A stretch of DNA of 64,000 bases from Rotaria socialis (taxonomy: Eukaryota > Rotifera > Eurotatoria > Philodinida > Philodinidae). The DNA is taken from the NCBI GenBank assembly GCA_905331475.1, contig CAJNYU010004602.1:62001-126000 (forward strand), read 5' to 3'. The notes below the pieces were generated by a model. That model had not been told where the DNA came from. It did not search any database and saw only the letters and a program-made list of their open reading frames with translations. The first letter of the stretch is position 1; each line of letters starts with the position of its first letter. Below, piece after piece: positions 13,701-29,207 of the stretch. A program made the translations under genes and the position numbers.

Positions 13701-16700
13701 GATAAATTCTTTTGTTTTCATAGTTTTTTCTCTGACTTTGTCTACGAAATCTAAAGAAATCACACGTCGTTTAGTTAGATTATCAAAGAAAAAATTATTA
13801 TTGTATTTTTTTGTCATTTTAATAATATGATTAAATTCTATATAGAATCCGTGAACAACCAACATTTCTACAAGGTTTACGAAGTCTAATAACCTATTCG
13901 GAAATACCACTGAATATCCGTGAGTATCTTGAATATGGCACAAAACCACCTATTCAACAACAACAATTCGATCCAATACGTACATTGACACCAACATCGG
14001 GCTTATCAGCTCCAGTAACAGTTAGTCCACAACCACAACTACCTCATTCAACGATGAACTCATCGAATATGTTTCCACGTATGAATAGTGGTCCTCCGAT
14101 AACTAATCCACAACAATATGTACCTGGTAATATTGGTGTCGGAAGAGAAAATCCAGCCCAAAAAGGAGTAAATTATAACGATAGGAAAATTTGTCTTTTT
14201 TTTCTAATTCTGAAATCGATTCTAGCCATCGTTAACCCAAAACGCAAATATTCGAACATTGATGAGTGATCCAAGTTATCTTCTTGTACGAGTTAAACCA
14301 CCACCAGAACAAATTAATGATAAAGTTTCATTTACATTTAATAATTTATCATTTGCTAATTTGTCTCAAAAGGTTAAATAAGATGATTAATGCTTCTATG
14401 TGACCGAATTTGATGTTTTCTTTTTTATAGGCTGAAGAATTAAAAGAAGTTTTAGGTAACGATGAACAATTATGGAAATGGGTTGCACAATATTTAGTCA
14501 TTAAACGTGCGTCAATTGAACCCAATTTTCATTCATTATATGCTGGCTTTATAAATACAATCAATGTCAATATTCTTTATGATACTGTGCTAACAGAAAC
14601 ACATCGAAATATTAAAGTAAAAACAAGCACAAAATATTTTCTCCTTTTTTTAACTTTGCTTTTCTCTTCATAGATTCTCTTAGAAAGTGATAAACAAATG
14701 AATAATATACCCGATCGTGCATTATTAAAAAATCTCGGTCATTGGCTTGGAATCATAACCATCGCTAAAAATAAACCAATTCTTGCTACGGTTTGCAGAA
14801 AAAAATTGAAAAGAAAAACAAAAAATCATAATTTAAAAAAATATTTTCTAGGACTTGGAAATAAAATCTATAGTTATTGAAGCATATCATATGGGATCAC
14901 AAGAATTATTATATGTTGTACCATTTGTAGCTAAGATTTTAGAATCATGTACACGAAGCAAAGTAAAGAAATGGAGCAAAGTCAATCGATAATTTAGACT
15001 AAGATTTTCGTTCGTTTTGTATTTCAATAGATTTTTCAACAACCAAATCCATGGCTAATGGGTATTATGTCTGTTCTTGCTGAAATGCATTCGACACCAG
15101 ATTTTAAATTGAATTTAAAGTTTGAAATTGAAGTACTTTGCAGACAATTACAGATTCAATTAACTGTAAGTTTCATTGATAGAAAAGATTTTTACGAAAA
15201 TTCAAAAAGAACTTTATATCGAGAATTTAATTGATAGCGCAATTTGCTGAAACGATAAATAGTAGCGTGTAATAGAATCTGTGATTTTTCATTTAAAGTG
15301 AAGGTAACTATGAACATCTAGAAAGAAATTTGAACTTTAACAATATTTTTGCGTGTCCGTATCATGACACTGCTTCTAAACTTCAACAGAACTGATTTTC
15401 ACAGAGATTCACACAAATGAGAATAGTTTTATTGTAAAAGTAGGAAGTCCTTTAATTTACTTCTATTCGAAAATGAGTATATAGAATGTGCTGATATATA
15501 GAAACTATTTGGAAGACATAGTTTTTATCATGGTTTTATCTTAGGATAGAAATAATAAAAAGATCAGGCAATCTTCTGATGAACTATTATCACTAAAATC
15601 TGCCTATATCCAAAGTGAAAATCAGTTTTTTTAGTATTCCTTAGAGCAAACGTGAGTCTGTTAAAGAATATTATGAAAAATGCATAATCTCTATCGCAAT
15701 AAACTTATCAACCATATTCTTCTCAGATGAAATGTATAATAAAAATTTCGATGAAAAAATCTCTTTTTTCGTGGATTTCATTTGAAATAGAGAAGTGAAT
15801 TGTTATTAGTTTACAACCCATGTAAAAAATTTTACTCAAAAAGTGACTATTGAATACTTTAAATAGTAGGTTTTATGCAGACCAAAGTACTTACAAGTGA
15901 ACATTTTTAAGTACTTTTCATACGTCTTGACTAAAAAGTACTGATGAGTACTTTTGAAAGTAAGAAAAGTATGATGAAGTACTATAGTCAGAAAGTACTA
16001 TAAAAATTGAAAAATAGTAAGAGAAGTTACTTTATTTTTTGCTTTATTACTATTAAAAGAGTGACTTTCGATTCACTTTTTTTTTCACATGAGAAGCCTA
16101 TTCTAAAAAACTTTTGATTATTCAATTGAATGAAAAATTTTGTATTTTATTTGTCGTTTAGGATCTACCAATTCATCATACACTATCTAATAAAGAATAT
16201 TTCGATAAGATTGAAAAACAATTATCAAATAATAATCGCCAAACATCTAACATAGGATCTATGGTTTATCAATCTCAACAATCAACAAACCAAACAGCAT
16301 CATCAACACTTTATAATGATCCAGCTATTTTGAATTATCATCAATTGTCAACAAATCAACAGTCTTCATCAACAGGAACTTTATCAGTATTACCTATTCC
16401 AATTCAACAACAGCAACAAACATTATCGGTAACACCATCCTCCTCCTCTTCGTCATCATCATCAGTATCAACAGTCCCGCCTGTACCCAAATATAAATTA
16501 TCGGACTTTAAACCATCTATATTTCAATCTTTAAGTTCTATGCTTGAAATAAATCCAAATATACTTCTCTTTCAACATCATCCACGTCTTAAAACATATA
16601 TTCATTCACCCATTGAACAAGCCATCAATGAAAGTCTTCAAACAGTTCAACGTTCTCTTAAAGTTGCCACAAGTGCAGCCGAAACGATTGTACGAAAAGA

Positions 16701-19700
16701 TTTTCTTCTAAATCCAGATGAACAACAATTACGAACATCAGCACGTAATATGGTTGCTTATCTAAGTAGTGGTCTTGTTCTTATAACAGCTCGTCCAGCA
16801 TTACAAGATCAAATACAATCTTATATTAAAACACATTTACAAACAGTTCTTGGTGTTCCACAAGTACCAGCAGCCAATTCGGGAACAACAAACAACAACA
16901 ATAACAACACCAATAACAGCAACAACAACAACAACAACAATAATAATAATGATACATCAGCATCAACTAGTACAACAACAGTAACGAATGGTGCAGCCAA
17001 TGATCAACTATCGAGTCAAACACGTGAAATGATTAATCAAGCAGCAACAGAAATTGCAGCTTCAAATATTGAATTATGTTGTTGCCTTTTACAAAGAATA
17101 ACAATTCATCGAGCTATACAATTAATTGATCAACGTTTAGCTGGTGATATTGAAATTCGACAACGTTGTCGATTAGAAGGAAGACAATTACCAACAGCGA
17201 CCAGTGTAGCTGAATTTCAGTCAGATAGATTATTAGAACCTATACGTTTACGTTACGGGCCATTGTCATCACATCAATTAGCTATTTATGAAGATTTTGT
17301 TCATTTTATTCCAGGTTTTAAACCAAGTGACAATGAAAAACGAGAACTTGTTACGGTAAATGCAACGTTTTTTTCTCACATGAACGAAAGACAAGAATTT
17401 TGAAATTTCAATTTTACATATTTTAAAAGGAAAAATAAGCATTTTCAATGTTTCTTCGTTAGTTTAGAATCAAACATGAAAATTTTCAAAAATTAGGCTT
17501 ACTATTATAAACACACTAATTGTTTTTTACCACTACTTGCAATTTTCCCATCGTATTATTATTTTGTTAGATAATTGTTTAAGAAAAGCAACTCACTTGT
17601 TCTTACAATATTATGATGCTTTGTGAAACACGATCTGAAAGGAGTGTTGAAGTGTATATGGGTAGAAATTTAGACCCCCCCCCCCCCCACCGACCGTTAC
17701 CGACAGGGGGGGGGTATACCCATCACAGGTCGTTACCGACAGGTAATTTACCCATCCCAGATCGTTATCGACAGGTAATTTCCAAACACAAGCATTGCTC
17801 ACAAGTGATGATACCAGCAAATACGGTTTCAGTCATGTAGTGTTCCCATAACAGATAGCTACAGACTGGTGATGATACCGTCACAGACCGTTACCGTTAG
17901 GTGATGGTACCATCACAGACCGTTACAGATAAGCTTTGTCTAAGGCGAATATATAGGAATGTTTAGGCCTTAAGGGTAGGAAGTTGAATTCCTCCACATA
18001 TATTCTAATTAATGAAACAGCCGATTGCGTTATAATTAGTTAATTACCCATGACACACCCTAAGAGACAGGCATTGGAACTATCACAAACGGGTTAGCGA
18101 CTTCGGGGAGAGAGAGGAGCAGTTATGATATATTTAGCTGAGTACTAGTGGACGCCATCGTACAGTGAACGACCACATAATGCCAGAATATCAGGAAATC
18201 GATGACCTATTTCCGTTATTCACGTGTAGGTGGTGCATTAACGTATAATGAAATAAAAAGCTCAAATATATATAGATTAATAATTTTTTCGGATCCCCAT
18301 TAGCAGTTACGTCGTGTTTCACATTTTAATCCCGAAGGGATTGCGCTTACAGCTTTTTTTTAAATTTATTTTCATTTAGATGGATGAGACTGGCCCATCC
18401 GTATGGGAACGTTTAATAGCTGAAATTGATCAAATCATATCAACTCAACATAATCAAACCTTTGCTAATGCATTACAACGATTATTAGAAAATGTTAATG
18501 TTTTACGAACCAATTTACATAATCAAACATCAACAAATGCACCACAAGTCGCATTAAATAATGTGTTAAATATAATAATTTATAATTTACTAGAACATTA
18601 TACACTTCAAGCTCAAACACAAGATGGTGAAAATTTAGAACGTTTTAAACATGTTCATATGAGTGTATTAAAATTACTTGTTGAAATACGTTTACATATG
18701 TCACTTATTAGTAAACAATTAACAAAAGCCTGGCTAGATTGTCCAAATGAACTTAAATTTAATGTTTATGCTGTTAATCAACTTTTACGTAATCGTCTTC
18801 TTGATATACGTCAAATGGATTCACATGTTGCACAATTAATTGATTCAGGAAATAATCCAGCACTGCATTTTGCTGTTAATTTTCTTCGTAATTGTGTTAT
18901 TGAACATCCATGTTGTGTCGATAGTGATATCGCATCCATACTTGATTCGCTTCATCGTATATCATTGATTGGTAAACAACCAGCTGAAGCTGTTCGAGAT
19001 TTACTTGAAATTATACGATTAAATTATACAACATTAGCAGCAACGAATGAAACAAATTCGACAAATGATACAAATGCAAACGCTCAATCAAATGCTAAAA
19101 TCGATAAATTAGCTATTATATCATTATCTGTTATAAGTAATGGACATAAATATTTGACATCAACGGATGAAATAGAAACAACGGCCATAGCTAATAAAGC
19201 TAAACATATTCTAAGTGATTGGGTTACATTAACAATGACACAAACGAATCGTATTAGCCAACAGCAATCATTTCAAGGCGTTTTCAATCAAGTATAAAAA
19301 TAAATTATATTTAGAAAAATAAATACTATTTCTGTTCATTTAAATTTAGATGAACATGCAAGGCTTATTTCGTTCAGATGATACAATAGCCAAATTTCTT
19401 CGTATGACAATTCAATTATGTGTTAATAGTGTTTATGATATTATTCGACAAGCACCACCAATAACATCATCATCATCATCATCAACATCGACAGCAACAG
19501 CACAACAAGCCCATTATGCACGTTGCCATCAAGGCATTGATTCGCTTTGCCGATTTTTATCTCTTTTAACAACACATACATCAGATATTAATAATTATGC
19601 GTCGAGAATACACTTAATTAATCGTATATTAGGAATCTTAGCTGCACATTGTTTTGCTGATCATGAAGAACAAGGTGATCAATTTCATCCATTGGCTTAT

Positions 19701-21547
19701 CAAAGAATCATTCTTAACTTGTTTCAAGAATCTACAGCTGCTGTTACGTCAACAATGTCAAAGTAAGAATAATTTTGAAATTCTCCATTAAAGTGTTGAC
19801 ATAAAACTATGACAGAATATAATCACGACTCTTCTGAATTATGCACTAATCTCACAATACGATTGAGACATCTCACTTTCGATCTCTAGAATATATAAAA
19901 TATGATACATCAAGAATTGCAAACTCATATTCCTTAATTCTTGATTTGAATAACTTAAATATCTTTTTTCGGAACATTAATTTCATCATCATTTCTATTT
20001 AGTACAACACCCGGTGCTGACACTTCATCGACTAATGAATATGCAATGTATTATATTTACCTGGCATTTACAAATTGTTTACATCTTTTGCGTCCTCAAC
20101 GTGTACCTGGCTTTGCATTTGCTTGGCTTGAAATTGTTGCACATCGAACATTTATGTCACGTCTACTTTTATCAGCTGGTCGCTTTACGCGTCAGACACA
20201 TAATATGTATGCATTGTTACTTGTTGATGCATTACGTTTAGTAACACCATTTATACGTTCTGGTGAACATGCACAATCGTTTCAAGTTTATTTCAAAGGC
20301 ATATTAAAAACATTTATGCTGTTATTACATGATTTTCCAGAATTTTTATGCGAACATTATTATCAATTTTGTGATGCCTTGCCATTAATAGCACATCAAT
20401 TGCGTAATATTGTTTTATCAGCATTTCCGAAACATATGCGTTGTCCCGATCCATTTTTGGTTAATTTCAAAGTTGATATGCTTAATGATATCTCAATTGT
20501 ACCGGTGATAGCTTATAATTTTTCACAAAATATTCAACCACCAAAATTTAAGCAAAATCTTGATTCATATTTACGTACACGTGCACCAGTTACATTTCTA
20601 TCTGAATTACGTTCATATTTACAACAAGGTGCTGATCCTGGTTCACATTATAATATAAGAATGTTAAATGCACTTGTTTTATATGTTGCTACACAAGCAT
20701 TATTAACATTAAATAATAAAACAAATGGGCAACCATTGATGTCATCAATAACACATTCTGCTCATATGGATATATTTCAAAATTTAGCCGTCGATTTAGA
20801 TACTGAAGGACGTTATATATTTTTAAATGCCATGGCAAATCATTTAAGATATCCAAATACGCATACGCATTATTTTAGTTATACACTTTTATATTTATTT
20901 GCTGAGGCAAATTCAGAAGCTTTACAAGAACAAATTGTTCGGTATGTTTATTTCCAAAAAGAAAAAATTTCCTCTTGTTACTGTTTCCTCTAAAATGAAT
21001 ATTTGAATTTATTTTTCTAGAGTTTTACTTGAACGGCTCGTTGCTAATCGACCACATCCATGGGGATTATTAATAACATTTCTTGAACTTGTACGAAATC
21101 CAAATTTAAAATTATGGTCTCGAGAATTTATGAGCATTTCACCGGACGTTAAACGGTTCGTTTCAACTTTTATTATATATATTTTTTATTTCTAAACCTT
21201 AAGACAGTGCTCCTAAGATTGATTAAGAGTAGAGAATGACTTCGGTTCGGGATCTAGTCAAAAATGATTAAATCTACAAATCAGAGATTTTTCCAACAAC
21301 AAACACTTGTATCGCGTTCTTGAGTGATTTAAAGAATTCTCAGTTTAACATGCTGAGCAGCTAAATGTTTCGCAATAAATAAGAATATAATCAAATGAAA
21401 TCAATTGTGACTTATACTCTATTTGCTTTTATAATTTTTAGTTTATTAACAACATTGACACGTGGCTTTCCTCATATTCCAAACGCGCCCATTGGAACTC
21501 AACAGCAACAGCAACAACAACAGCAAACTGCGATTGTTAAACCCTAG
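7745..21547 (+). CDS. CNOT1: CCR4-NOT transcription complex subunit 1 (scaffold)
   Basis: Scaffold of the CCR4-NOT deadenylase, which shortens poly(A) tails and mediates translational repression. Coding exons: 7745-7846, 7917-8132, 8190-8376, 8451-8603, 8656-8789, 8866-9054, 9108-9200, 9270-9437, 9495-9619, 9682-9814, 11036-11143, 11202-11447, 11501-11951, 12594-12811, 12875-13110, 13846-14167, 14226-14372, 14431-14616, 14674-14790, 14852-14962, 15031-15165, 16162-17355, 18380-19291, 19350-19762, 20003-20941, 21021-21155 and 21442-21547. They join to exactly 2491 aa; animal orthologues are about 2380. Family blocks include the MNL-SLA-QIS N terminus, the THSGLT and [13 protein letters not shown] region, the MIF4G-like segment ([20 protein letters not shown]), [16 protein letters not shown] and FKPSIFQSL. 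The last four exons cover the NOT1 C-terminal superfamily domain. Long Ser, Gln and Asn runs in exons 13 and 22 account for the extra length. The C terminus ends in a Gln-rich tail. Several larger introns carry repeats or a MITE. Confidence 0.96.
10034..10285. mobile_element. MITE-like insertion with 9-bp target-site duplication (CNOT1 intron)
   Basis: Identical 9-bp direct repeats GCGTTTTAT at 10034-10042 and 10277-10285 flank a 234-bp segment (10043-10276). Its left end reads CAAGGGAGAAAAAGCTGATTTA. The reverse complement of its right end reads AAGGAGGAAAAAGCGATTTA, giving a terminal inverted repeat of about 20 bp with small differences. Further inverted AACTCA/TGAGTT words lie inside. There is no coding capacity. 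The 9-bp duplication is typical of Mutator-like elements, though hAT-like relatives (8 bp) cannot be excluded. It sits in the 1.2-kb intron between CNOT1 exons 10 and 11. Confidence 0.8.
15840..16010. repeat. AGTACT-rich cluster in CNOT1 intron
   Basis: The palindromic hexamer AGTACT occurs six or more times in roughly 170 bp (AAGTACTTAC, TAAGTACTTT, AAAGTACTGA, GAGTACTTTT, GAAGTACTAT, AAAGTACTAT) in the intron between exons 21 and 22. It looks like a decayed simple repeat or part of an old foldback element. No coding capacity. Confidence 0.55.
17672..17940. repeat. Degenerate ~33-bp minisatellite with poly-C tract
   Basis: A C13-14 tract near 17675-17689 is followed by diverged copies of a unit built around CACAGACCGTTACCGACAGG, with copies near 17692, 17728, 17764, 17885 and 17915. 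A G9 tract interrupts the first copy. It lies in the 1-kb intron between CNOT1 exons 22 and 23 and is markedly more GC-rich than its surroundings. Confidence 0.75.
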
Positions 21548-22602
21548 TCGTCTATATTTTCTTTCTCATTTTGTTTATCTTGTATAGAGTTGATGTTTAT
21601 TTGATTATATGTCTATATGTGTGTGTATTTCTAAACTATCATCAGCCTAAAAAAAACACAAATATTCTGGTTACGTGCGTTGTTCTCATATTATTTTTCC
21701 GTTTGTTTATTTGTTTGATTGTTTTCTTTTTTATATATATTTCTTCCTGCTATAGACAGAATTATTTGATTTATTAGTTGTTGGATATTATTTGGGGAAA
21801 CAAACCGAAACGGACTCTTTCTCTCAGAAGAGCCGAGCATGAAACATTTAGTCTCATTGTACTTTTTAAATTGTCATTGCGTTTGATGTTGTTCTTCTTC
21901 CTTTTTTCTGCGTGATTTCGTTTTCTTTTTGTTGTGTACGCTTGGCGTTGTGAACAGACAGAGATAAAAAAACAAAATACTAAAAGATTATAAAGTGTTT
22001 TTCGTTTCTATACTAATTGCTAGTTGTTCATTCATAGACATTCTATGTATGTGACAAGAAAAAAACCTAAGCCATTGTTTATATGTCTCTTTCAGTTCTC
22101 TCGCTTTTTCGTTTTTTTCTTTTTCGTTCCTTATTTTTCTTTGTTATGTGCGTTTCTCTCTCTTCTCTTGGTTTGTGTGGTCTTTCTTTTTTGAGAAAAA
22201 ACAAAACTGAAAAAAAAACACACAATTTTACTTATCTATTATCATCTGTCGATTCAATTAAACAAGGCACTCAAAAAAAGCAAATAATGAAAGTATTTGA
22301 AATGTCGACCGGCGGTAAGAGATCGTGAATCAGTGACATCTATATATTGCAAAAAATGTATTGTTAACGGTTTATCGAATAGTAGAAAACAATAGTTTAA
22401 TACTACTGTTGCGTCCAGAAGAGAAAGTTTGGAAGTCAATGAATACGATCAAAATGGTTGAATTTTTCTTGTTGTATAGTACTATTTCTCAAAGTTAAAA
22501 AAATACATTATAATCAATGAATTGATATCAACGTTTTGTCTTTTTATTTTATTTTATTTTTAGATTGTTACAGTTTGTTGGACGCCATCTTGAACCTGTT
22601 CG
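21548..22602. other. Intergenic region, CNOT1 3' flank to AARS2 leader
   Basis: Probably the CNOT1 3' UTR followed by the AARS2 leader. No coding exon is supported. At 22540-22563 a long T-rich tract ends in TTTTTAG, followed by 41 bp ending at a GTGAGT donor. This 41-bp segment (22564-22604) behaves like a short first or trans-spliced exon that carries the AT of the AARS2 start codon. I saw no canonical AATAAA between 21548 and 22560. Confidence 0.6.
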
Positions 22603-25600
22603 ATGTGAGTGCAAGTTGTTTTTTTAATGTTTATTTAGCAATGATTATGATAGTAACTTTTCTTATCAAAGACTAATGTCATAATAATCACCATCACCGT
22701 AACCTAGTAATATACGATTACGCTTTCCCTCAACGCTTTCCATTGCGACCGTCTATGTGTAGGGTAGAATCAAATTTTAGCATTTGATAGGAATAGTTTT
22801 GTAATAAACAAGATTTTATTTTTTTGAAAAAATTAAGTTAGTATTTTTGAACTTTATTAGTGTAGAAATTTTGATCGGATGCTGCTGTATGATATTTATC
22901 AAATCGTCCGATTGTAGTTGTTTTAGTGCTTGGAAGTTTTCTTTTCTTCGTAGTTACGACTTTATAAATATAATCATTTTCAATCCAATAATTTTTGTTT
23001 AGGTTATTTATCAATTCATCTTATCGGTTTATTTATTGTGCTCGTTATTATTCAACAAATCATCAGCTACAATGGTCATCATCTCGTGTTCGTCAAACAT
23101 TTGTCGATTATTTTACCAGACATTCTCAAATACCTCATATAAATATCCCATCATCAACCGTCATTCCACCAAAAGATGCTGGAACGTATTTTGTAAACAG
23201 TGGAATGAATCAATTCAGAAGTATACTTCTGTCACACCAGGATAAAGTTTCTCAACAATGTGTTGTTAATTATCAAAAATGTATTCGTGTCGGTGGAAAA
23301 CATAATGATTTATCGGATGTTGGCCATGATACATATCATCATACATTTTTTGAAATGCTTGGAAATTGGTCATTTAATAATTCTTATTTTAAACGTGAAG
23401 CATGTACAATGGCTTATGATTTATTAACAAGAATTTATGGCATTGAAAAAAACAGATTATTTTTTACATATTTTAATGGCGAAAACAATCTTATTCAACC
23501 CGATTATGAAACCAAACAGATTTGGATGGATTTAGGAATTGATTCAAATAGAATTTTACCATTTGGAATGAAAGAAAATTTTTGGGAAATGGGTGAAATA
23601 GGACCATGTGGCCCATGTACTGAAATACATTATGATCATACAAGTCAAGGAGATCCACTACAAGTTAATAGAGATAATCCGCGTGTTGTCGAATTGTGGA
23701 ATCTTGTTTTTATGCAATACGAACGACGACAAGATAAATGTAAGATTAAAAAAGAAAACATAGTGACTCTACTTTTTTTGTTCGCGAACAATCGAAGCAG
23801 TACGCAACCAAGCGAAACAATTTCTAAGGAAAGAAAAATTCATCGATTTTAGCATGTGAGCTTGATGATACGAAGATCATTCAAGAATCAAAGCATTCGC
23901 GACAGGCGGAATTCATAATAATGTTTTATTTTTCTACTTTCTTTGAACATCTTGATATTAACAGGGTGAAAATTAGTTGTTTTAGAATTACCCATGATAA
24001 ATGTTGATTTAATTACGAATAATCCTCAGAGTACAAGTAATAGTTTTCAATGCTGAACCTAGGTTCTTTAGAATCTACGATGAAAGAAAAGTTCGAAAAT
24101 ACGCTTTTCTATTATTGGTTTTACTCAAATGAAATTTTATATCATACAGAGATAAATATTAATCTACTTTTTTTTAGCTTTAATACCTTTACATAATTTT
24201 CATGTTGATACTGGTATGGGACTTGAACGTCTTGTTGCTGTTCTCAATTCATTTGAATCGAATTATGATACTGATTTGTTTACTCCACTTTTTGATACTA
24301 TTCATTCTTATTGTCATCCATCATGTTCCATCCCAGTTTATTCTCAAGCAAATAAAAATCAACAATATGCATATCGTTTATTAGCAGATCACACTCGAAT
24401 GTTTACAATAGCTATTGGTGATGGTCTCATACCAGAGAAAAAAGGTATTGGAGGCTTACTAAAGAAAATGATTGAACGAGCAACACGTATTAGCTATGAA
24501 TATTTACATATTGATGAAGAAAATGTTGCTATTATATCTAAATTAATTCCCATAGCAACGCAAATTCTTTCTAAAGCGTATCCAGATTTGAATGAAAAAT
24601 TAAATCGTACAATGGAAATTGTTAAATATTGCGAAGTAAATTATATGAAAAAATATAAATTAGCTAAACCTTTACTTGAAAAATTTATTCAGGATAAAAT
24701 TTTAAGTTAGTATTTATTATTTGATATGGATGAGATATCATTTTTGTTTCATTTTAAGAATCAGATTATTTTATATCTGGTGATGATATTTATCGTTTAT
24801 ATGCTGGCAAAATTAATCATGTTAATGTACCATTAGAAATGATTGAAGATTATACTCGCTTATTTCCAGCTATTAAATTTGATTGGTCAAATTTTGAAGA
24901 ATTGATGCGTGAAGAAACACGTAAAAGTAAAATATTCTCAGTTTATAATAAAACTATGCAAACCAATGAAAATGTATTTCAACATCCGACAGATAAAATC
25001 TTAGATTTAATAAAACAATGTTCTTCATTGAAACAAACCATTGATGAACCATATAAATATCAAGCTGATAAATCTCTAAATGCCAAAGTACAATTAATTA
25101 TTCAAAATAATAATAGTAAAAATCAATTGACTGTTTTTCAATCAATTGATAAAAATTGCAAATATTATATTCTTCTTGATCACACTAATTTTTATTCAAC
25201 TGGTGGAGGTCAAACATCTGATCATGGAACAATTCAATTTTCTAACAATTTAATTTTTCAAGTCGAGTAAGTACTTATGAAATTCTAAAATTTCAATCCT
25301 AAATTCTCTGTTTAGAAATGTGTTTCGTCTTCATGAACATATTCTTCATTATGGCTCCTTTTTAGGAAATGAAAATATAGATGATAAAAACGTTGTTTGT
25401 CATGTTGATATGAAACGAAGATTAAATTTAAGTAGGAATCATACAACAACACATTTAGTTAATAGAATCTTACGAGAACTACTGAATGATTCAAATTTAA
25501 TACAAAAAGCATCCTTAATACATGAAGATTATTTTATATTTGAATATTCATCAATTAATACGAATGCAAATAACAACATTTTTGAAGAACTTGAAAAACG

Positions 25601-27119
25601 TGTAAGTTACTTTGTTTTTTAAATTGATGCTTTAAGATATTTCGTCTAATCTGCATGATCAATGTTTCCTTAGTCGTTTTTGTTGAATACATTTACTCCT
25701 ACTTTGTGTACCGTTAAGAAGGTGAAGAATCGATAACTACAATCGTTTTCTAAAGCGCCATTCGGGTGTCTGTGTGTAATATTTAGATATTTTATCTCGA
25801 AAACATTTATATGCTACTCTCAGAAACGTAGGCATATCGTTTCCCATCGATAGAACAAAGTGTAAAAGTAACTGCTTCTCCATAAATAAAATATTCAATA
25901 TATCTTTTGAATAAAAACAAATACTGTTGCTATTTCCATTGAAGTGTCATAAAGTCGTTTCGTAAACTCTGCTAATTTAAGATCATGACATTTTGGCTAA
26001 ATCATAATGGAGCTTTTTCGAAAGTGATTAAGTAAACAAATTCTATTTAAATCATACAAATTCTAACACTACTAGAAAGTACTTGAAAAGATAAAAGTAG
26101 CAAATACTTCATTCGACTCAAAAAAGAAAAAACGTTTCAGTGAAGTTTCTATAAATATCTTAAAGATCAAAACGAACTGTATTCTTTTTTTAAAAGATAA
26201 TTTCATACTAATGAATAATTTTGATTTACAATTTCAGGTCAATGAAACCATTGATCTCAATCTTCCAATATCAATAAGTTCCCTTAATTATAATTCAATT
26301 CGTTCTGATTTGAATATTTATCGTTTGTCTAATGAGCTTTATCCATCCGATGTTCGTTGTGTTAATATTGATGAATCATTTTCTCGTGAATTATGCTGTG
26401 GTACACATGTGTCATCAACAAATGAAATAGAAGATTTTCTTATTGTTCGTGTTGATTCGAAAGGTCAAAGTAATAAACGTCTTTATTGTTTAACTGGTTC
26501 GTTTGCAAAAAATGCTCGTTATTTATTTGAAAATGATTTTCAAAAACAATTTCATTATCTTAAACAAAATCATGATCAAATATCTGTCGATGAATTATAT
26601 AGTCAATGCCGAAAACTACGTGAAATATATCTCGATGAAAAATCATTACTTTTCCCATTTAATCAACGTTCTGAGTATTTAAATCATTGGCATAAATTAA
26701 TGCCCGATAAGAAAATTCTAAGAAAATATTTATTAAATCAACTAAATGAAGATTTAAAGAAAAATTTTATTCATTCAAATGTTGATTTACCCATATATGA
26801 TATTGGCTATATGCTTTTACGTTATGACGATGAAAATAATACACGAAAACATCAACCCTATGTTATCTATATCAATTTTCAGCAAAGACTGATGATAGTT
26901 TATTTGAAAAATCCTCGTCAACGAAGTCAGTTAATTGAAAAAATGAGAAACCAATCTGAAATGAAGATGATAGAAAATTTTGAAAATTACGATCAACAAA
27001 CACAAGATTTATTTACTACAACAAAAAAATTAGTTGTGTTTAAACATATTGATAAAAATAGATTTGATAAAATGAATTTTCAACAAATATGTGATGAACT
27101 TTTTTCAAATGTGTTTTAG
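22603..27119 (+). CDS. AARS2: Mitochondrial alanyl-tRNA synthetase
   Basis: Class II synthetase that charges mitochondrial tRNA-Ala. Exons: 22603-22604 (AT of the start codon), 23003-23739, 24178-24705, 24759-25266, 25316-25601 and 26238-27119. They join to 980 aa; the human protein is 985. The N terminus MLFINSSYRFIYCARYYSTN is rich in Arg, Ser and Tyr and lacks acids, as expected of a mitochondrial presequence. Class II blocks follow, including NSGMNQF, CIRVGGKHNDLSDVG, FFEMLGNWSF and EIGPCGPCTEIHYD, then DTGMGLERL. The editing domain has the zinc-type motif HTTTHLVNRILREL, completed by CCGTHVSSTNEI. An N-terminal model using only the long exon would need a TTG start. Joining the upstream donor CGAT|GTGAGT to the acceptor TTTAG|GTTATT creates ATG and a total length divisible by three, so I prefer a split start codon. 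PSMC5 follows at once on the same strand. Confidence 0.93.
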
Positions 27120-27159
27120 ATAAATAGGAAAGGAGAAACTAAATTTTTCTTTAACTTTT

Positions 27160-27160
<1 letters not shown>
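27119..27160 (+). promoter_or_regulatory. Very short AARS2-PSMC5 junction with candidate trans-splice acceptors
   Basis: Only 40 bp separate the AARS2 TAG from the PSMC5 ATG. A pyrimidine-rich stretch runs into the stop codon (TTTTTTCAAATGTGTTTTAG), so the AG of TAG could itself be an acceptor. A second AG lies at 27126-27127. No poly(A) signal or promoter motif fits between the genes. The arrangement suggests a two-gene operon resolved by spliced-leader trans-splicing, which is inferred. Confidence 0.45.

Positions 27161-29207
<2,047 letters not shown>

Noticed and set aside
18380..20993. Three long open frames that look like separate genes
   Set aside because: They are consecutive exons of CNOT1; phases and conserved text join them to the upstream exons.
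22995..23852. AARS2 starting from TTG at 22995
   Set aside because: No ATG is present in that frame before the presequence; the segment starts after a splice acceptor and a split ATG is a better model.
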